The notes: generated by a model from the letters alone, not told the origin. Numbered from the stretch's first letter, positions 10,369 to 21,973 are shown. The stretch is 64,000 bases of DNA from Gordonia effusa NBRC 100432 (GCF_000241305.1 NZ_BAEH01000120.1:1-64000); one strand, 5' to 3'. Numbers and translations are program-made.

Positions 10369-13059
10369 CTATTTCTTCTTCAGCACCAACCTGCGCCAGG
10401 TGAAAACGAACAAGAGCAATGCCATAGCGGCCAGAATTCCGTACGACAGCCCCAGATACATCAATTCGTGGCTCCACAGTTTCTCGATTTCGGCCGACTG
10501 GGCATCGGGTGACACCTCGCGTAGATCCACCACCGACGCCGCGCCCGAGTACCCCCATCGGGCTGGGAATATCCAGGAGAGTTGCTCCAAACCTGGCCGC
10601 CCGGCAAGCGCGAAAAGGCCGCCACAGAAGACGAACTGCACCATCACGACGATGACGAGCGGGGGCATCGTCTGCTCGGTCGATCGGACCGCAGCCGAAA
10701 TGGCCAGGCCCACAAGGGTACTGACGCAGCCGAGGAATGCCACGATGAAGAACAGCTCGAGCCAGCCCGGTAGAAAGAAACTCGCCTCGGGAACACCTTT
10801 GCGGGCGTAGTTGATCGCCAGCATCACCGCGGTCTGCAGGGATACCGCGACGAAGAAGACAACCACCTTTGCCCACAGATATGCCCCGGGACGCAAGCCA
10901 ACCGCGCGTTCGCGCTCAAAGATCGGCCGCTCCCCCACCAGATCTCGTACCGAGAGTGCGGTACCCATGAAGGCCGCACCGACGACGAGTACCACCAACA
11001 TCTGTACGGTCTCGGCCGGCTCGTCGACGTTATTCGACAGATACCCGGACGATCCGGGAATCACCAGCGAGAGAGCACCCAGCACGAGGGGCAGCAACAC
11101 GAGGAAGATCAGATACCCGACGTCGGCGAAGATCAGCCGCGTCTGCCGACGCGCGACCGTAGAAAGTTGCCGGAAGAATCCGCTCTGCGGCGCGCGTACC
11201 ACCGGTCCGGTGGACGTCGGTGTCGGCGGCGCGGGCTGTGATGCGAATCGGGAGGTGTAGCGAGCGTGGGCGGCATCGGGCTGGTCCGCGACGTAGCCGA
11301 ATATCTCGGCCCAGTCAGTGGTTCCCATCGCCGAACCCACCTGGCTCGGCGGACCGCAGAACGCCGTCTTACCGCCCGGCGCCAGCAGCAGTACTTCATC
11401 GCACAGCGACAGGTAACTCAGTGAGTGGGTGACCACGACGATCACGCGGCCCGCGTCGGCGAGGCGGCGTAACGTGTTCATCACCTGGCGGTCCAATGCC
11501 GGATCGAGCCCCGACGTCGGCTCGTCGAGAATCAGCAGCGATGGACCGGTCAGCAACTCCATCGCGACCGATGCGCGCTTCCGCTGGCCACCCGACAGTT
11601 TGTCGACGCGCGTGTCCAGATGCTCGATGAGCTGCAATTCGGTGAGTACACCGGCGACCACCTGCGCCCGATCGGCCTTGTTCATATCCGGCGGCAACCG
11701 AAGTTGTGCCGCGTAGCCCAGTGCCTGACGCAGAGTCAGTTTGCGATGCAGCACGTCATCCTGCGGCACCATCCCGATACGGGACCGGAGTGCGTCGTAT
11801 TCGGCGTGTACGTCGCGACCCTCGAACTGCACGACGCCGGCGGTGGGCCGGGACAGTCCGGCGATAATCTTCGCCGCGGTCGACTTGCCGGCACCGGACG
11901 GGCCGATGATCGCGGTCAATGTTCCGGGAGCCGCGGAGACACTCACATTCCGCAACAGTTCCTTGCCGTCGATCGTCAGTCCGACGCCATGCACCTCGAG
12001 ACCGCCGGCAACCACGGACTTGGCCTGTCCGCGCATGAGATTGCCCGCCGACACCACGAAGTCGCTGTTACCGATGGTGACGACGTCGCCGTCGGTTAGC
12101 GGATGGTGGACCACACGCTGACCGTTGACGTACGTGCCGTTGACACTGCGCAGGTCGTCGATGAACATGCCCGCGGTGGTATTCGTGAGTTTGGCGTGAT
12201 GACGCGAGGCCAACACGTCCGAAACGACGATGTCGTTGTCCGGGGTACGACCGATGGTCTGGGTGCCGGTTAACGTAATCGCTTGTCGCCCAGCCTGTTC
12301 CGGTGCGGTCAGAGCATTGGCGACGTTGTGCAGCAGCGATTGGAGATGCGGCGCGGCATCGGCGTCGGGCAGGTTCGGTGGATGAATCGTCGGCTCACCG
12401 AAGCCGCTCGCACCGGGCCCGCCCGCTGAGGATCCCTGTCCGGGCACGAACTGCCGTGGCTGTTGCGGGTGTCCCGGTGGTGCATGTGGCGCGGGGGGCT
12501 GCCGTCGCTGAGCCGGCGCGAACGGTTGCTGAGGCGCCGGGCTTCCAAAGGGCTTGACGGCTGGCTGTTGTGCGGGTGGCGGTTGGTACGGCGCCTGCTG
12601 TTGCGGCGGTTGTTGCGCAGGAGGCATTTGCGAGGGCGCTTGCGGCACAGCCGAACTCGGCGCAGGAGGTACAGCCGAACTCGGCGCTGGAGGTACCAGT
12701 GTCACCGCGCCCGGCGGCGGCCCCGGCATCGCTTGGGCCGATGACTGCGCCGCCGGCGACATCTCCACGAGCGGGCCGGTCTGCGGGTCCCCGAGACGTA
12801 CGTTCTGCGTGCCGCTCCCGGCCAGCACCTCTGTTATCCGCGTCGGACCGACATACGATCCATTCGTTGAACCGAGGTCGCAGACATACCACTGGCCGTT
12901 GCGCCACTCGATACTCAGATGCTGCCTCGACACCAAGTGGTGATTGACGACGATGTCGTTCTCCGGTGTTCGCCCTATCGTCAATCGTGCCTTGGCGCCG
13001 ACCAGGCGCACGGTGCCGTCCACCGTGACGCGAATCGGCGCGATCTCTACGCTGCTCAT
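10369..13059 (-). CDS. FHA-domain ABC exporter (Rv1747-like)
   Basis: This is a fused ABC half-transporter with two phosphothreonine-binding FHA domains. Order: FHA1 (about residues 10-95, GRTPENDIVVNHHLVSRQH), a long Pro/Gln/Ala-rich linker, FHA2 (about 245-335, GRTPDNDIVVSDVLASRHH), an ABC domain with Walker [10 protein letters not shown] and signature LSGGQRKR, then an ABC-2 membrane region of about six helices. M. tuberculosis Rv1747 has the same plan; there the FHA domains bind the kinase PknF and it exports a cell-envelope lipid intermediate. The start is ATG at 13059 (MSSVEIAPI) rather than a TTG 9 bp upstream. No PknF-like kinase is adjacent. Confidence 0.93.
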   Translation of the reverse strand: MSSVEIAPIRVTVDGTVRLVGAKARLTIGRTPENDIVVNHHLVSRQHLSIEWRNGQWYVCDLGSTNGSYVGPTRITEVLAGSGTQNVRLGDPQTGPLVEMSPAAQSSAQAMPGPPPGAVTLVPPAPSSAVPPAPSSAVPQAPSQMPPAQQPPQQQAPYQPPPAQQPAVKPFGSPAPQQPFAPAQRRQPPAPHAPPGHPQQPRQFVPGQGSSAGGPGASGFGEPTIHPPNLPDADAAPHLQSLLHNVANALTAPEQAGRQAITLTGTQTIGRTPDNDIVVSDVLASRHHAKLTNTTAGMFIDDLRSVNGTYVNGQRVVHHPLTDGDVVTIGNSDFVVSAGNLMRGQAKSVVAGGLEVHGVGLTIDGKELLRNVSVSAAPGTLTAIIGPSGAGKSTAAKIIAGLSRPTAGVVQFEGRDVHAEYDALRSRIGMVPQDDVLHRKLTLRQALGYAAQLRLPPDMNKADRAQVVAGVLTELQLIEHLDTRVDKLSGGQRKRASVAMELLTGPSLLILDEPTSGLDPALDRQVMNTLRRLADAGRVIVVVTHSLSYLSLCDEVLLLAPGGKTAFCGPPSQVGSAMGTTDWAEIFGYVADQPDAAHARYTSRFASQPAPPTPTSTGPVVRAPQSGFFRQLSTVARRQTRLIFADVGYLIFLVLLPLVLGALSLVIPGSSGYLSNNVDEPAETVQMLVVLVVGAAFMGTALSVRDLVGERPIFERERAVGLRPGAYLWAKVVVFFVAVSLQTAVMLAINYARKGVPEASFFLPGWLELFFIVAFLGCVSTLVGLAISAAVRSTEQTMPPLVIVVMVQFVFCGGLFALAGRPGLEQLSWIFPARWGYSGAASVVDLREVSPDAQSAEIEKLWSHELMYLGLSYGILAAMALLLFVFTWRRLVLKKK

Positions 13060-13111
13060 CACCGACAAACAATAATCGGTGCCGGTTCAAAACGGGCGGA
13101 TGCGCACCAAA

Positions 13112-14815
13112 TTACAGATACTGCCCGGTGTTCGTCTCGGTATCAATCGCGCGGCTCGCTCCGCTGCTCTTGCCCGTCACCAGTGTCCGGATATAGACGA
13201 TACGCTCGCCTTTCTTACCTGAGATCCGTGCCCAATCGTCCGGATTGGTGGTGTTCGGCAGATCTTCATTTTCCGCGAACTCATCGAGAATTGAGTCGAA
13301 CAAATGACTGATACGAAGACCTGGCTGGCCCGACTCCAACTGTGACTTGATCGCGTACTTCTTCGACCGGTCGACGACATTCTGGATCATCGCACCCGAG
13401 TTGAAATCCTTGAAATACATGATTTCTTTGTCACCGTTGGCGTAGGTGACCTCGAGGAAGCGGTTGTCGTCGCTCTCGGCGTACATCCGGTCGACCACCC
13501 GCTCGATCATCGTCTTGACGCAGAGCGCCCGATCATCGCCGAACTCGGCGAGGTCGTCGGCATGTACCGGCAGTTCGGTGACCAGATACTTGGAGAAGAT
13601 GTCCATCGCCGCTTCGGCATCAGGCCGCTCGATCTTGATCTTCACGTCGAGGCGACCGGGCCGCAGAATGGCCGGGTCGATCATGTCCTCGCGATTGGAG
13701 GCACCGATGACGATGACATTCTCGAGTCCTTCGACGCCGTCGATCTCGCTGAGCAGCTGCGGCACCACGGTCGTCTCCACATCCGACGACACACCGGAAC
13801 CGCGGGTACGGAAAATCGAATCCATCTCGTCGAAGAACACGATGACCGGCGTACCTTCGGATGCCTTTTCGCGTGCGCGCTGGAAGATCAACCGGATATG
13901 CCGTTCAGTTTCACCGACGAACTTGTTCAACAATTCCGGGCCCTTGATGTTCAAGAAATACGACTTGGCTTCCTTGGCATCGTCACCACGAGCCTGAGCG
14001 ATCTTCTTGGCAAGTGAATTGGCCACCGCTTTGGCGATGAGCGTCTTTCCGCACCCGGGCGGACCGTAGAGCAGCACTCCCTTAGGTGGTCGCAACGAAT
14101 ATTCGCGAAACAGATCCTTGTGCAGGAATGGTAGCTCCACCGCGTCGCGGATCTGTTCAATCTGCCGGCCAAGGCCGCCGATATCCTCGTAGCCGACATC
14201 GGGCACTTCCTCAAGCACCAAATCTTCGACCTCGGCCTTAGGAATCCGCTCGAAAGCAAAGCCGGCCTTGTTGTCGATCAACAGCGAATCGCCGGGCCGC
14301 AGTTTGCGATTGGTCGACTCACGGTCCGGGTCAGTCGCCGCCAGCAGAGGTTCGGCCAGGCGCACCACCCGCTCTTCGTCGGCATGTCCGACGATGAGTG
14401 CGCGGCGCCCGTCATTCAGCACCTCGCGCAGTGTCCCGATCTCACCGACGGTGTCGAAATCGGTTGCCTCCACAACGGTCAACGCCTCATTGAGCCTGAG
14501 CGTCTGACCGTGGTGCAACGTCTCGACATCGATATTCGGTGAGACGGTGAGCCGCATCTTGCGACCGGAGGTGAAAACGTCGACGGTGTCGTCGGGGTAG
14601 GTCGCGAGTAGGACGCCGTAACCGCTTGGCGGCTGCCCGAGACGGTCAACCTCTTCGCGGAGCACGATGAGCTGCTGACGCGCGTCTTTGAGAGTGTCCA
14701 GGAGTTTGGCGTTGCGGACGGTCAGCGCATCGACTCGTTCCTGAAGTTCCTTGGCATCGCCGGACTGTCGGGGCACTCCGGGTCGTGACTCGGGGGTGCG
14801 ATCTGATTCGGTCAT
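13112..14815 (-). CDS. mpa: Proteasome-associated AAA+ ATPase (Mpa/ARC)
   Basis: Mpa is the hexameric unfoldase that captures pupylated proteins and feeds them into PrcBA. The N-terminal coiled coil ([21 protein letters not shown]) binds Pup, then come tandem OB domains, the AAA module with Walker A GPPGCGKT and Walker [13 protein letters not shown], and the C-terminal proteasome-docking tail ending GQYL. I start at the ATG at 14815, preceded by AGGAG with good spacing, not the upstream frame start at 14839. Length 567 is normal. The gene is about 7 kb from the pup operon, the gap being filled with dop, glgP and the ABC gene. Confidence 0.96.
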   Translation of the reverse strand: MTESDRTPESRPGVPRQSGDAKELQERVDALTVRNAKLLDTLKDARQQLIVLREEVDRLGQPPSGYGVLLATYPDDTVDVFTSGRKMRLTVSPNIDVETLHHGQTLRLNEALTVVEATDFDTVGEIGTLREVLNDGRRALIVGHADEERVVRLAEPLLAATDPDRESTNRKLRPGDSLLIDNKAGFAFERIPKAEVEDLVLEEVPDVGYEDIGGLGRQIEQIRDAVELPFLHKDLFREYSLRPPKGVLLYGPPGCGKTLIAKAVANSLAKKIAQARGDDAKEAKSYFLNIKGPELLNKFVGETERHIRLIFQRAREKASEGTPVIVFFDEMDSIFRTRGSGVSSDVETTVVPQLLSEIDGVEGLENVIVIGASNREDMIDPAILRPGRLDVKIKIERPDAEAAMDIFSKYLVTELPVHADDLAEFGDDRALCVKTMIERVVDRMYAESDDNRFLEVTYANGDKEIMYFKDFNSGAMIQNVVDRSKKYAIKSQLESGQPGLRISHLFDSILDEFAENEDLPNTTNPDDWARISGKKGERIVYIRTLVTGKSSGASRAIDTETNTGQYL

Positions 14816-14957
14816 GACTGACTCCTCTCGGCGTCGCATTACGCGCTCGCGCCAACGATCTCGGCAACCGTTGGTAGAACTCCACGCTACCGGCGGGTGA
14901 CCAATCGCGCCGACAGGCGCACCATGTTGCGTGAAACGATTGCGCTACCGCGCTAGC

Positions 14958-16747
<1,790 letters not shown>

Positions 16748-16757
16748 GCTGAGAGAT

Positions 16758-17588
16758 ATGGACGCCGCTTATTATCTGCCGTTGCCCGCTCCCAGCGATG
16801 ATGGATACGAGTACTTCCAACCGACACCATCGACGCTGAGCGTATGGGCGTCGCATCTGCAACATGGCGGCCCGCCGACCGCCCTGCTGGTGCGCTCGCT
16901 TTCGGCTTTGGTCGCTGGACGCTCCGGAGGTTTCAGTCGGATCACCACCGACATCCTCGGTGCGGTCGGCCTCGACGTCAATCGTGTTCGCGCACAGGTA
17001 ATTCGGCCTGGAAGGAAGATCTGTGTCGTGGGCGCCGAGCTCGATGTCCGGCAGCCCGACGGAAGTTTCCGCACCGCCGCGCGGGCTAGCGCGTGGTTCC
17101 TCGACGGGCCGGCGACAGCATCGATCGAACATAGCCCCTTGCCATCGCTCACCCCGCTGCCCGCTGATATCCCCACGCAGGTCGGCTTCCCCGACGATCC
17201 GGCTGTCGGCGTGAAATGGGGCACGGTCGGCTTTATCGGCGCCACTGAGACCGGCCGGGTGCCCGGCCGCAATGGAGCCAATCCGGCGACCTGGATCCGG
17301 CCGATACTCCCCCTCGTAGATGGTGAGCAGACCGCGGATTTGGCATCGGCGTTTATCGTCATCGACGTGGCGAACGGCGTCGGCACGAATCTCGATCCGC
17401 GCGAATGGTCGTGGATGAACACCGATACCACAGTTCACCTGACCCGGCCCCCGCGCGGCGAATGGATCGGGTTGGATACCGACCTGGCCGTCGGGCCGTA
17501 CGGATATGGCGCGACGTACGGAGATCTCTACGACGCCGACGGTTTCTTCGGGCGTTCCGCGCAGACGGTGCTATTGGCGAATCAATAG
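16758..17588 (+). CDS. Thioesterase family protein (double hot-dog, TesB-like)
   Basis: The 276-residue protein looks like a TesB-type acyl-CoA thioesterase with two hot-dog repeats. The first half contains LSVWASHLQHGGPPTALLVRSLSAL and FSRITTDILGAV; the second contains ASAFIVIDVANGVGTNLDP and WMNTDTTVHLTRPPRGEWIGLDT, a pattern common in actinobacterial acyl-CoA thioesterases. Substrate is unknown. It follows the nuclease gene by 10 bp and is probably co-transcribed. Confidence 0.8.
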   Translation: MDAAYYLPLPAPSDDGYEYFQPTPSTLSVWASHLQHGGPPTALLVRSLSALVAGRSGGFSRITTDILGAVGLDVNRVRAQVIRPGRKICVVGAELDVRQPDGSFRTAARASAWFLDGPATASIEHSPLPSLTPLPADIPTQVGFPDDPAVGVKWGTVGFIGATETGRVPGRNGANPATWIRPILPLVDGEQTADLASAFIVIDVANGVGTNLDPREWSWMNTDTTVHLTRPPRGEWIGLDTDLAVGPYGYGATYGDLYDADGFFGRSAQTVLLANQ

Positions 17589-17719
17589 CGAATCCACCTG
17601 CGTGGCAATGGAATTCAGGTCGGTCAACAACAAAACGACGCTCGGTATGTCTGGCTGGCTGAGTGCCGCCGGGACCATACCTCCATCGGCAACACTCGCC
17701 ATAGGCGATAATCACCCGA

Positions 17720-18343
17720 ATGGCTAAGTCGACGACACCCCGCTCGCCTCGCCGGTCCGCGCAGACGGTCCGCGAAGAACTCATCGCCGCGGCCGTCGCC
17801 GAGCTCGACGCTGCCGGCCCGGAAGGAGCGAGCCTACGGTCGATCGCCCGTCGAGTGGGCATCACTCACCAATCGGTCGCCCATCATTTCGCCGATCGCC
17901 GCGCGCTATTCACCGCGGTCGCGGTCCGCGGATTCGATGATCTCTACGCCGAGTCCGTCGCTGCCCTCGACGAACTGCCCGACGCGGTGGCCCTCGGCGA
18001 ATCCGTGGCGACCCTCGGTCAAGTTTTCGTGCGCTTCGCGCGGGCCAACCGCTCCAAGATCGCATTGATGTTCGGATCCCGTCTCGTCGACAATGACGAT
18101 CCGGATCTGGCCGAAGCGCGTGCCCGGAGCTGGAATCAGCACGCGGGTACCGTGGCAGCCGATGTCGAGAACGGTTGGGGCGGAACGGTACCCGCCGAAT
18201 CGATCGCCGTCGCGACCTTTGCCATGGCCCACGGCATGGCGACCCTCGATGCAGACCTCCCCGATGTCTTCTCCGCCGACATGCAGTTCGAAGAGTTGAT
18301 CCATGTGGTCAATGCCGCGATCGTCACTCCGCCGAAGGAGTAG
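17720..18343 (+). CDS. TetR-family transcriptional regulator
   Basis: The N-terminal DNA-binding domain is clear: VREELIAAAVAELDAAGPEGASLRSIARRVGITHQSVAHHFADRRALFTAVA. The remaining 150 residues form a helical ligand domain of unknown specificity. Its 3' end overlaps the 3' end of the convergent mmpL gene by 20 bp. TetR regulators next to mmpL genes often repress them; candidate operators lie in front of mmpS (21816-21828 and 21876-21890), but the link is inference. Confidence 0.9.
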   Translation: MAKSTTPRSPRRSAQTVREELIAAAVAELDAAGPEGASLRSIARRVGITHQSVAHHFADRRALFTAVAVRGFDDLYAESVAALDELPDAVALGESVATLGQVFVRFARANRSKIALMFGSRLVDNDDPDLAEARARSWNQHAGTVAADVENGWGGTVPAESIAVATFAMAHGMATLDADLPDVFSADMQFEELIHVVNAAIVTPPKE

Positions 18344-21275
18344 GAGCACCGTCCACTGCGACGCGCTTGGCCGGCATTCGCACGAATGCTGTCGGCCACC
18401 AGAACCACCGTCCGGATAGCCGGGCGATAGCGGGCATGACGAGGGTCCGAACGATGAGGGTGTCGATGACGAGCCCGAGCGCCACCGTCGTACCGATCTG
18501 CGCGACGTTGTGCGCATAACTGGCGAGCATGGCGAACATCGTTATGCCGAAGGTGAGTCCGGCCTGGGTCACGACACTGCCGGTGCCGACCATCGCACGG
18601 ATGAGGCCGACTCCGGGTCCCGCGCCATATTCCTCCCGGAATCTGCTGACCAGCAGCATGTTGTAGTCAGCGCCGACTGCGACGAGGAAGGTAAACGCGA
18701 TCGGGGCGACCGACCAGTGCAGCGGGTTGCCGATAACGTCTTGCCAGAGGAATACCGCCACTCCCATCGCGGATAGATACGACAATCCGACTGTTCCGAT
18801 GACGGCTATCGCCGCGACGAGGCTGCGCAGCAACACCAGAACGACGCAGAATACGAATGCGAATGCCGCGACGATGATCGCGATGAAGTCTTCATGTGCG
18901 AAGGATTCGATATTCAACAGTGTTCCGCCCGGTCCGCCGATGCTCACGGTCGACCCGGCCAGCGAGGTGTTCTTCATTGCCCCCATCGCGGTCGGAATGA
19001 TGTGGGCGCTGACGTCCATCGCGTCGCGGCTGAATCCCTCGCGCTGCGGTGTCACCACCATGCGGGTCGCTTTGCCATCAGGAGAGAAGAAGTAGGGTAT
19101 CCCGCTCTGAAACAGTGGGCTCTCTAACGCCTGACTCGGTAAGAAGAACGCGCCGGCCGCGGGATTGCCTGCCGCGTATGCCTTGCTGACCTCGTCGAGG
19201 AAGTCGGTGATCTCACCGGTTTGCGGTATGAGTGCGCCGAGTGTTGTTCGTAGCGGGCCGATGAGTTGGCGTATTTGTACGACCGCCGCGCGCAACGTCG
19301 GAATCTGATTCGCCGCGTTCGGCAGAGCCGCGCCGAGCGCTCTGGTTCCGGAGCCGAGCCCGCGGATCGACTGTTGAAGGCCGGGCAGATCGTCGAGTAC
19401 CGACAATCCGGTAAGTGCGGTCTTGCAGGCGGTGACCGATCCGCAGCGCGGTATCGAACTGACGAGTCCGCGTACCGGTGCCATCGCCGTCGACAGCTCT
19501 TGGACCTTCTTCAGTGTCGAATCACTGGTGGATTCGAGGGTTGATGTCGCCTCGGCCAGCGACGTCGCTCCCGAGGCGCCCTGTTTGAGGGCGGTGTCGA
19601 CGCCGTTTATGGCAGTGTCGAGGGCATTGATGGTCGTCGAGACTGAATCGATGTCGTCGATGCGGTCCTGCAGCAAAGTCGTCATCTGGGTGAATCGATT
19701 GCCGACGTACCCGGCTTGACTACTGAGCGTGCCCTGATTCAGCGTCTGTCCAAGTGGTCGGGTAGTCCCCTGCACCGCGCTGACACCGTCTATCGCGGCG
19801 ACCGAGTCCGTGAGTTTTGCCAACGCGATCAAATCCGCCGAGTTGCGCATATCGTGGTCGGACTCGACGATCAGCACGCTGGGCGCCATGATGTTCGGCG
19901 GTAAATGTCGGTCGGCCGCGGCGAAACCGATATTCGCCGGCGAATCCGAGGGCTGCGCTTTGCGTTCGTTGAAGCTGGGCGCGTAGAACGCGAGCGGCGC
20001 GATCATCACGGCCAATACGGCCAGCGAGCCTGCCAGAACTGGGACTGGCCAGCGAGCCACGGTGGTTCCGATCCTGCGCCAGCGGCGCGGCGACGATGAC
20101 TCGCGGGGTTCGGCGAACCCCATTCGGGTGATGATCGCGAGCACCGCCGGCCCGAGAGTCAAGGCAGAGGCGAGAGTGATCAAAATGGCGATCGTGCAGG
20201 GCAAACCTGATGTGCTGAACATCGCCAGTCGGGTTGCCGCCAAACACGCCATCGCCCCCGCGACGGTGAGTGCGGACGCGACCACGATGTGTTGCACCCC
20301 GGCCAGCGCGGCGTAATACGCGTCTTCGCGAGTCAGACCTGCGCGCCGTGATTCTTGATATCGCCCGAGCAAAAATATCCCGTAATTGGTGCCGGCACCG
20401 AGTACGACCACTGCCGATAGCGCCGCAGCGAAGATCGACACCTTGATGACGCCGTTGTCGGCGAGGAGGGAGATCGTGGCACGAGCCACCGCCAACGCGA
20501 GGCCGACGCCGAGCAGCGGAACCAACGCGGTGATCAGCGATCGGTAGACCAGTAGCAAGACGACCGAGACCAGTAACGCGCTGATTATCACAAGTAGGAC
20601 GATCGAATCGTTGATCGCGACCATCTCGTCGTTGACTACCGCAGACGGCCCGGTCAGATGCACGGTGACACCGGCGGGGGGCTTCGACGCGGCGATGGTG
20701 TCGCGAGCGGACTGGGTCGAGTCCATCGCCAATGCGGTACCCATATTGCCCGCGAGGTTCACCAGTACGTAGGCGACGTTTCCGTCGTGACTTTGCGCCG
20801 CCGACGCCAGATCCGGATTCGACCACAGATCCATCGCCGAATGGACGTGCGTGGTGTCGGCGGTCAACGTGCCAAGCAACTCTTTGTAGTACGCGTGCGC
20901 CTCGGCCCCCAACGGCTTATCGCCTTCCAACAGCACGTAGACGAAATTGTTACTACCACCACCGCCGAAGTACTTACCCATCTTCACCAGCGCCTGCACC
21001 GAGGAGGCCTCGTCCGGCAGGAATGACTGAGCGTGCGAGGTGACCGTCGACTCCAATTGCGGGACAACAAGATTCATCCCCCCCGCGATAAGCAACCACA
21101 GCCCGATGACCGGCAACGAGCACGCGTACAGGAACCGAGCCAGGCGAGGACGGCCAGCGCTACGATCGCGCAGGATCCCGATACGCACCGGTCGCCGGAT
21201 CTCGTCCGCCATCCCCCTCATCAGCCGAACCGACTGTGCCCGTGCGTCTTCCACGAATTTCTTCTTCATCGCCAT
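18324..21275 (-). CDS. MmpL-family RND lipid transporter
   Basis: This 983-residue RND protein has the MmpL layout: TM1, a periplasmic domain, TM2-6, a second periplasmic domain (with coiled-coil-like serine/threonine-rich helices around residues 560-640) and TM7-12. The second proton-relay pair is intact (VGADYNMLLVSRFREEYG, near residue 878), but the first reads GTNYGIFLLGRYQE near residue 297, where MmpL proteins usually have GTDY. Such transporters export envelope lipids or siderophores. It lies 7 bp after mmpS, typical of the MmpS4/5-MmpL4/5 arrangement. Substrate unknown. Confidence 0.92.
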   Translation of the reverse strand: MAMKKKFVEDARAQSVRLMRGMADEIRRPVRIGILRDRSAGRPRLARFLYACSLPVIGLWLLIAGGMNLVVPQLESTVTSHAQSFLPDEASSVQALVKMGKYFGGGGSNNFVYVLLEGDKPLGAEAHAYYKELLGTLTADTTHVHSAMDLWSNPDLASAAQSHDGNVAYVLVNLAGNMGTALAMDSTQSARDTIAASKPPAGVTVHLTGPSAVVNDEMVAINDSIVLLVIISALLVSVVLLLVYRSLITALVPLLGVGLALAVARATISLLADNGVIKVSIFAAALSAVVVLGAGTNYGIFLLGRYQESRRAGLTREDAYYAALAGVQHIVVASALTVAGAMACLAATRLAMFSTSGLPCTIAILITLASALTLGPAVLAIITRMGFAEPRESSSPRRWRRIGTTVARWPVPVLAGSLAVLAVMIAPLAFYAPSFNERKAQPSDSPANIGFAAADRHLPPNIMAPSVLIVESDHDMRNSADLIALAKLTDSVAAIDGVSAVQGTTRPLGQTLNQGTLSSQAGYVGNRFTQMTTLLQDRIDDIDSVSTTINALDTAINGVDTALKQGASGATSLAEATSTLESTSDSTLKKVQELSTAMAPVRGLVSSIPRCGSVTACKTALTGLSVLDDLPGLQQSIRGLGSGTRALGAALPNAANQIPTLRAAVVQIRQLIGPLRTTLGALIPQTGEITDFLDEVSKAYAAGNPAAGAFFLPSQALESPLFQSGIPYFFSPDGKATRMVVTPQREGFSRDAMDVSAHIIPTAMGAMKNTSLAGSTVSIGGPGGTLLNIESFAHEDFIAIIVAAFAFVFCVVLVLLRSLVAAIAVIGTVGLSYLSAMGVAVFLWQDVIGNPLHWSVAPIAFTFLVAVGADYNMLLVSRFREEYGAGPGVGLIRAMVGTGSVVTQAGLTFGITMFAMLASYAHNVAQIGTTVALGLVIDTLIVRTLVMPAIARLSGRWFWWPTAFVRMPAKRVAVDGAPTPSAE

Positions 21276-21282
21276 CGCTTTC

Positions 21283-21795
21283 CTACGCCACCGGAACCAA
21301 ACAATTGGCTACCGAACTACCATCGGCGCCGGACCCCACCTGACGGGCACGCTCAAATCCGTTGACCCGCACCAGACATGACACCGAACGCTCGCCTCGC
21401 GTCTGTGTCAGTACGCCAGCAGCCGTCGTCAATTCCCGTGACCGGAGAACCATCCGCCAGGGAATTCGCACCGTCTCATCGATGACGCGGCCACCGGGCA
21501 CGAGATACGACACCCGTGCCGTCGATCCGGATGGGCCGGTGACGGAATACTCGATCGACTTCTCGCTGGGAACACCCACCGCGGGAGCGGCGGGTGCTTG
21601 GCCGATGGCGCGATCGGGTATTTCACTGAGGCGCAGTCGACCGACATAGACCGCCGACACAACCATGACCACGATGACCACTCCCGCGATCCACCAGGAG
21701 TTCCCCCGACCGGATCGCGAGGTCGAGTTCCGCGAAACCGCACGCCCAGCGTCGCCGCCTTCGCTACCACCAACCATCAAGTCGACTCTTCCCAT
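21283..21795 (-). CDS. MmpS-family membrane protein
   Basis: MmpS proteins are small periplasmic adaptors of MmpL exporters. The 170-residue product has one membrane helix (WWIAGVVIVVMVVSAVYVG) and then the MmpS beta-sandwich: IEYSVTGPSGSTARVSYLVPGGRVIDETVRIPW, with two cysteines (VSCLVRVNG and VANCLV) that match the family pair. The start is ATG at 21795; an in-frame ATG at 21777 is possible. It is the first gene of the mmpS-mmpL operon. Confidence 0.88.
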   Translation of the reverse strand: MGRVDLMVGGSEGGDAGRAVSRNSTSRSGRGNSWWIAGVVIVVMVVSAVYVGRLRLSEIPDRAIGQAPAAPAVGVPSEKSIEYSVTGPSGSTARVSYLVPGGRVIDETVRIPWRMVLRSRELTTAAGVLTQTRGERSVSCLVRVNGFERARQVGSGADGSSVANCLVPVA

Positions 21796-21815
21796 CGAAG
21801 CAACACTTCCCTAAA

Positions 21816-21828
21816 CTGCCAGTGGCAG
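21816..21828. promoter_or_regulatory. Operator-like palindrome at the mmpS transcription start
   Basis: CTGCCA-G-TGGCAG is a perfect 6-1-6 palindrome immediately downstream of the predicted -10 of mmpS. A protein bound here would block initiation. The nearby TetR gene product is one candidate. Confidence 0.45.
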
Positions 21829-21830
21829 GT

Positions 21831-21859
21831 AGGCTATACGTGACATCAGTCATTGACAA
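21831..21859 (-). promoter_or_regulatory. Predicted mmpS promoter
   Basis: On the minus strand TTGTCA (21859-21854) and TAGCCT (21836-21831) are spaced 17 bp apart, a good sigma-A type arrangement, placing the start near 21824 and inside the palindrome at 21816-21828. Confidence 0.4.
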
Positions 21860-21875
21860 GGTCTACGGGAATGGG

Positions 21876-21890
21876 GTTGCGAAACGCAAC
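21876..21890. promoter_or_regulatory. Palindrome GTTGCG-AAA-CGCAAC
   Basis: This perfect 6-3-6 palindrome lies upstream of the mmpS -35 and in the shared mmpS/mce intergenic region (21796-22103). It may be a regulator site for either divergent operon. Confidence 0.4.
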
Positions 21891-21938
21891 TCTTGACCTC
21901 ACGGCGCTATGTATGTCAACATATCTACCGCGCATACG

Positions 21939-21973
21939 ACAATAGTCATTGTGACACTGGACAATGGCATTGT
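21939..21973. promoter_or_regulatory. Pair of ACAAT...ATTGT palindromes upstream of the mce operon
   Basis: ACAAT-agtc-ATTGT (21939-21952) and ACAATG-G-CATTGT (21961-21973) lie in tandem with centres about 21.5 bp apart, two helical turns. They lie about 130-165 bp upstream of the first yrbE gene and look like a double operator for a dimeric repressor. Confidence 0.5.

Noticed and set aside
19720..20826. Long frame (368 codons) on the same strand in another phase of mmpL
   Set aside because: It is arginine-rich with no domain; a phase shadow of the MmpL gene caused by GC bias.
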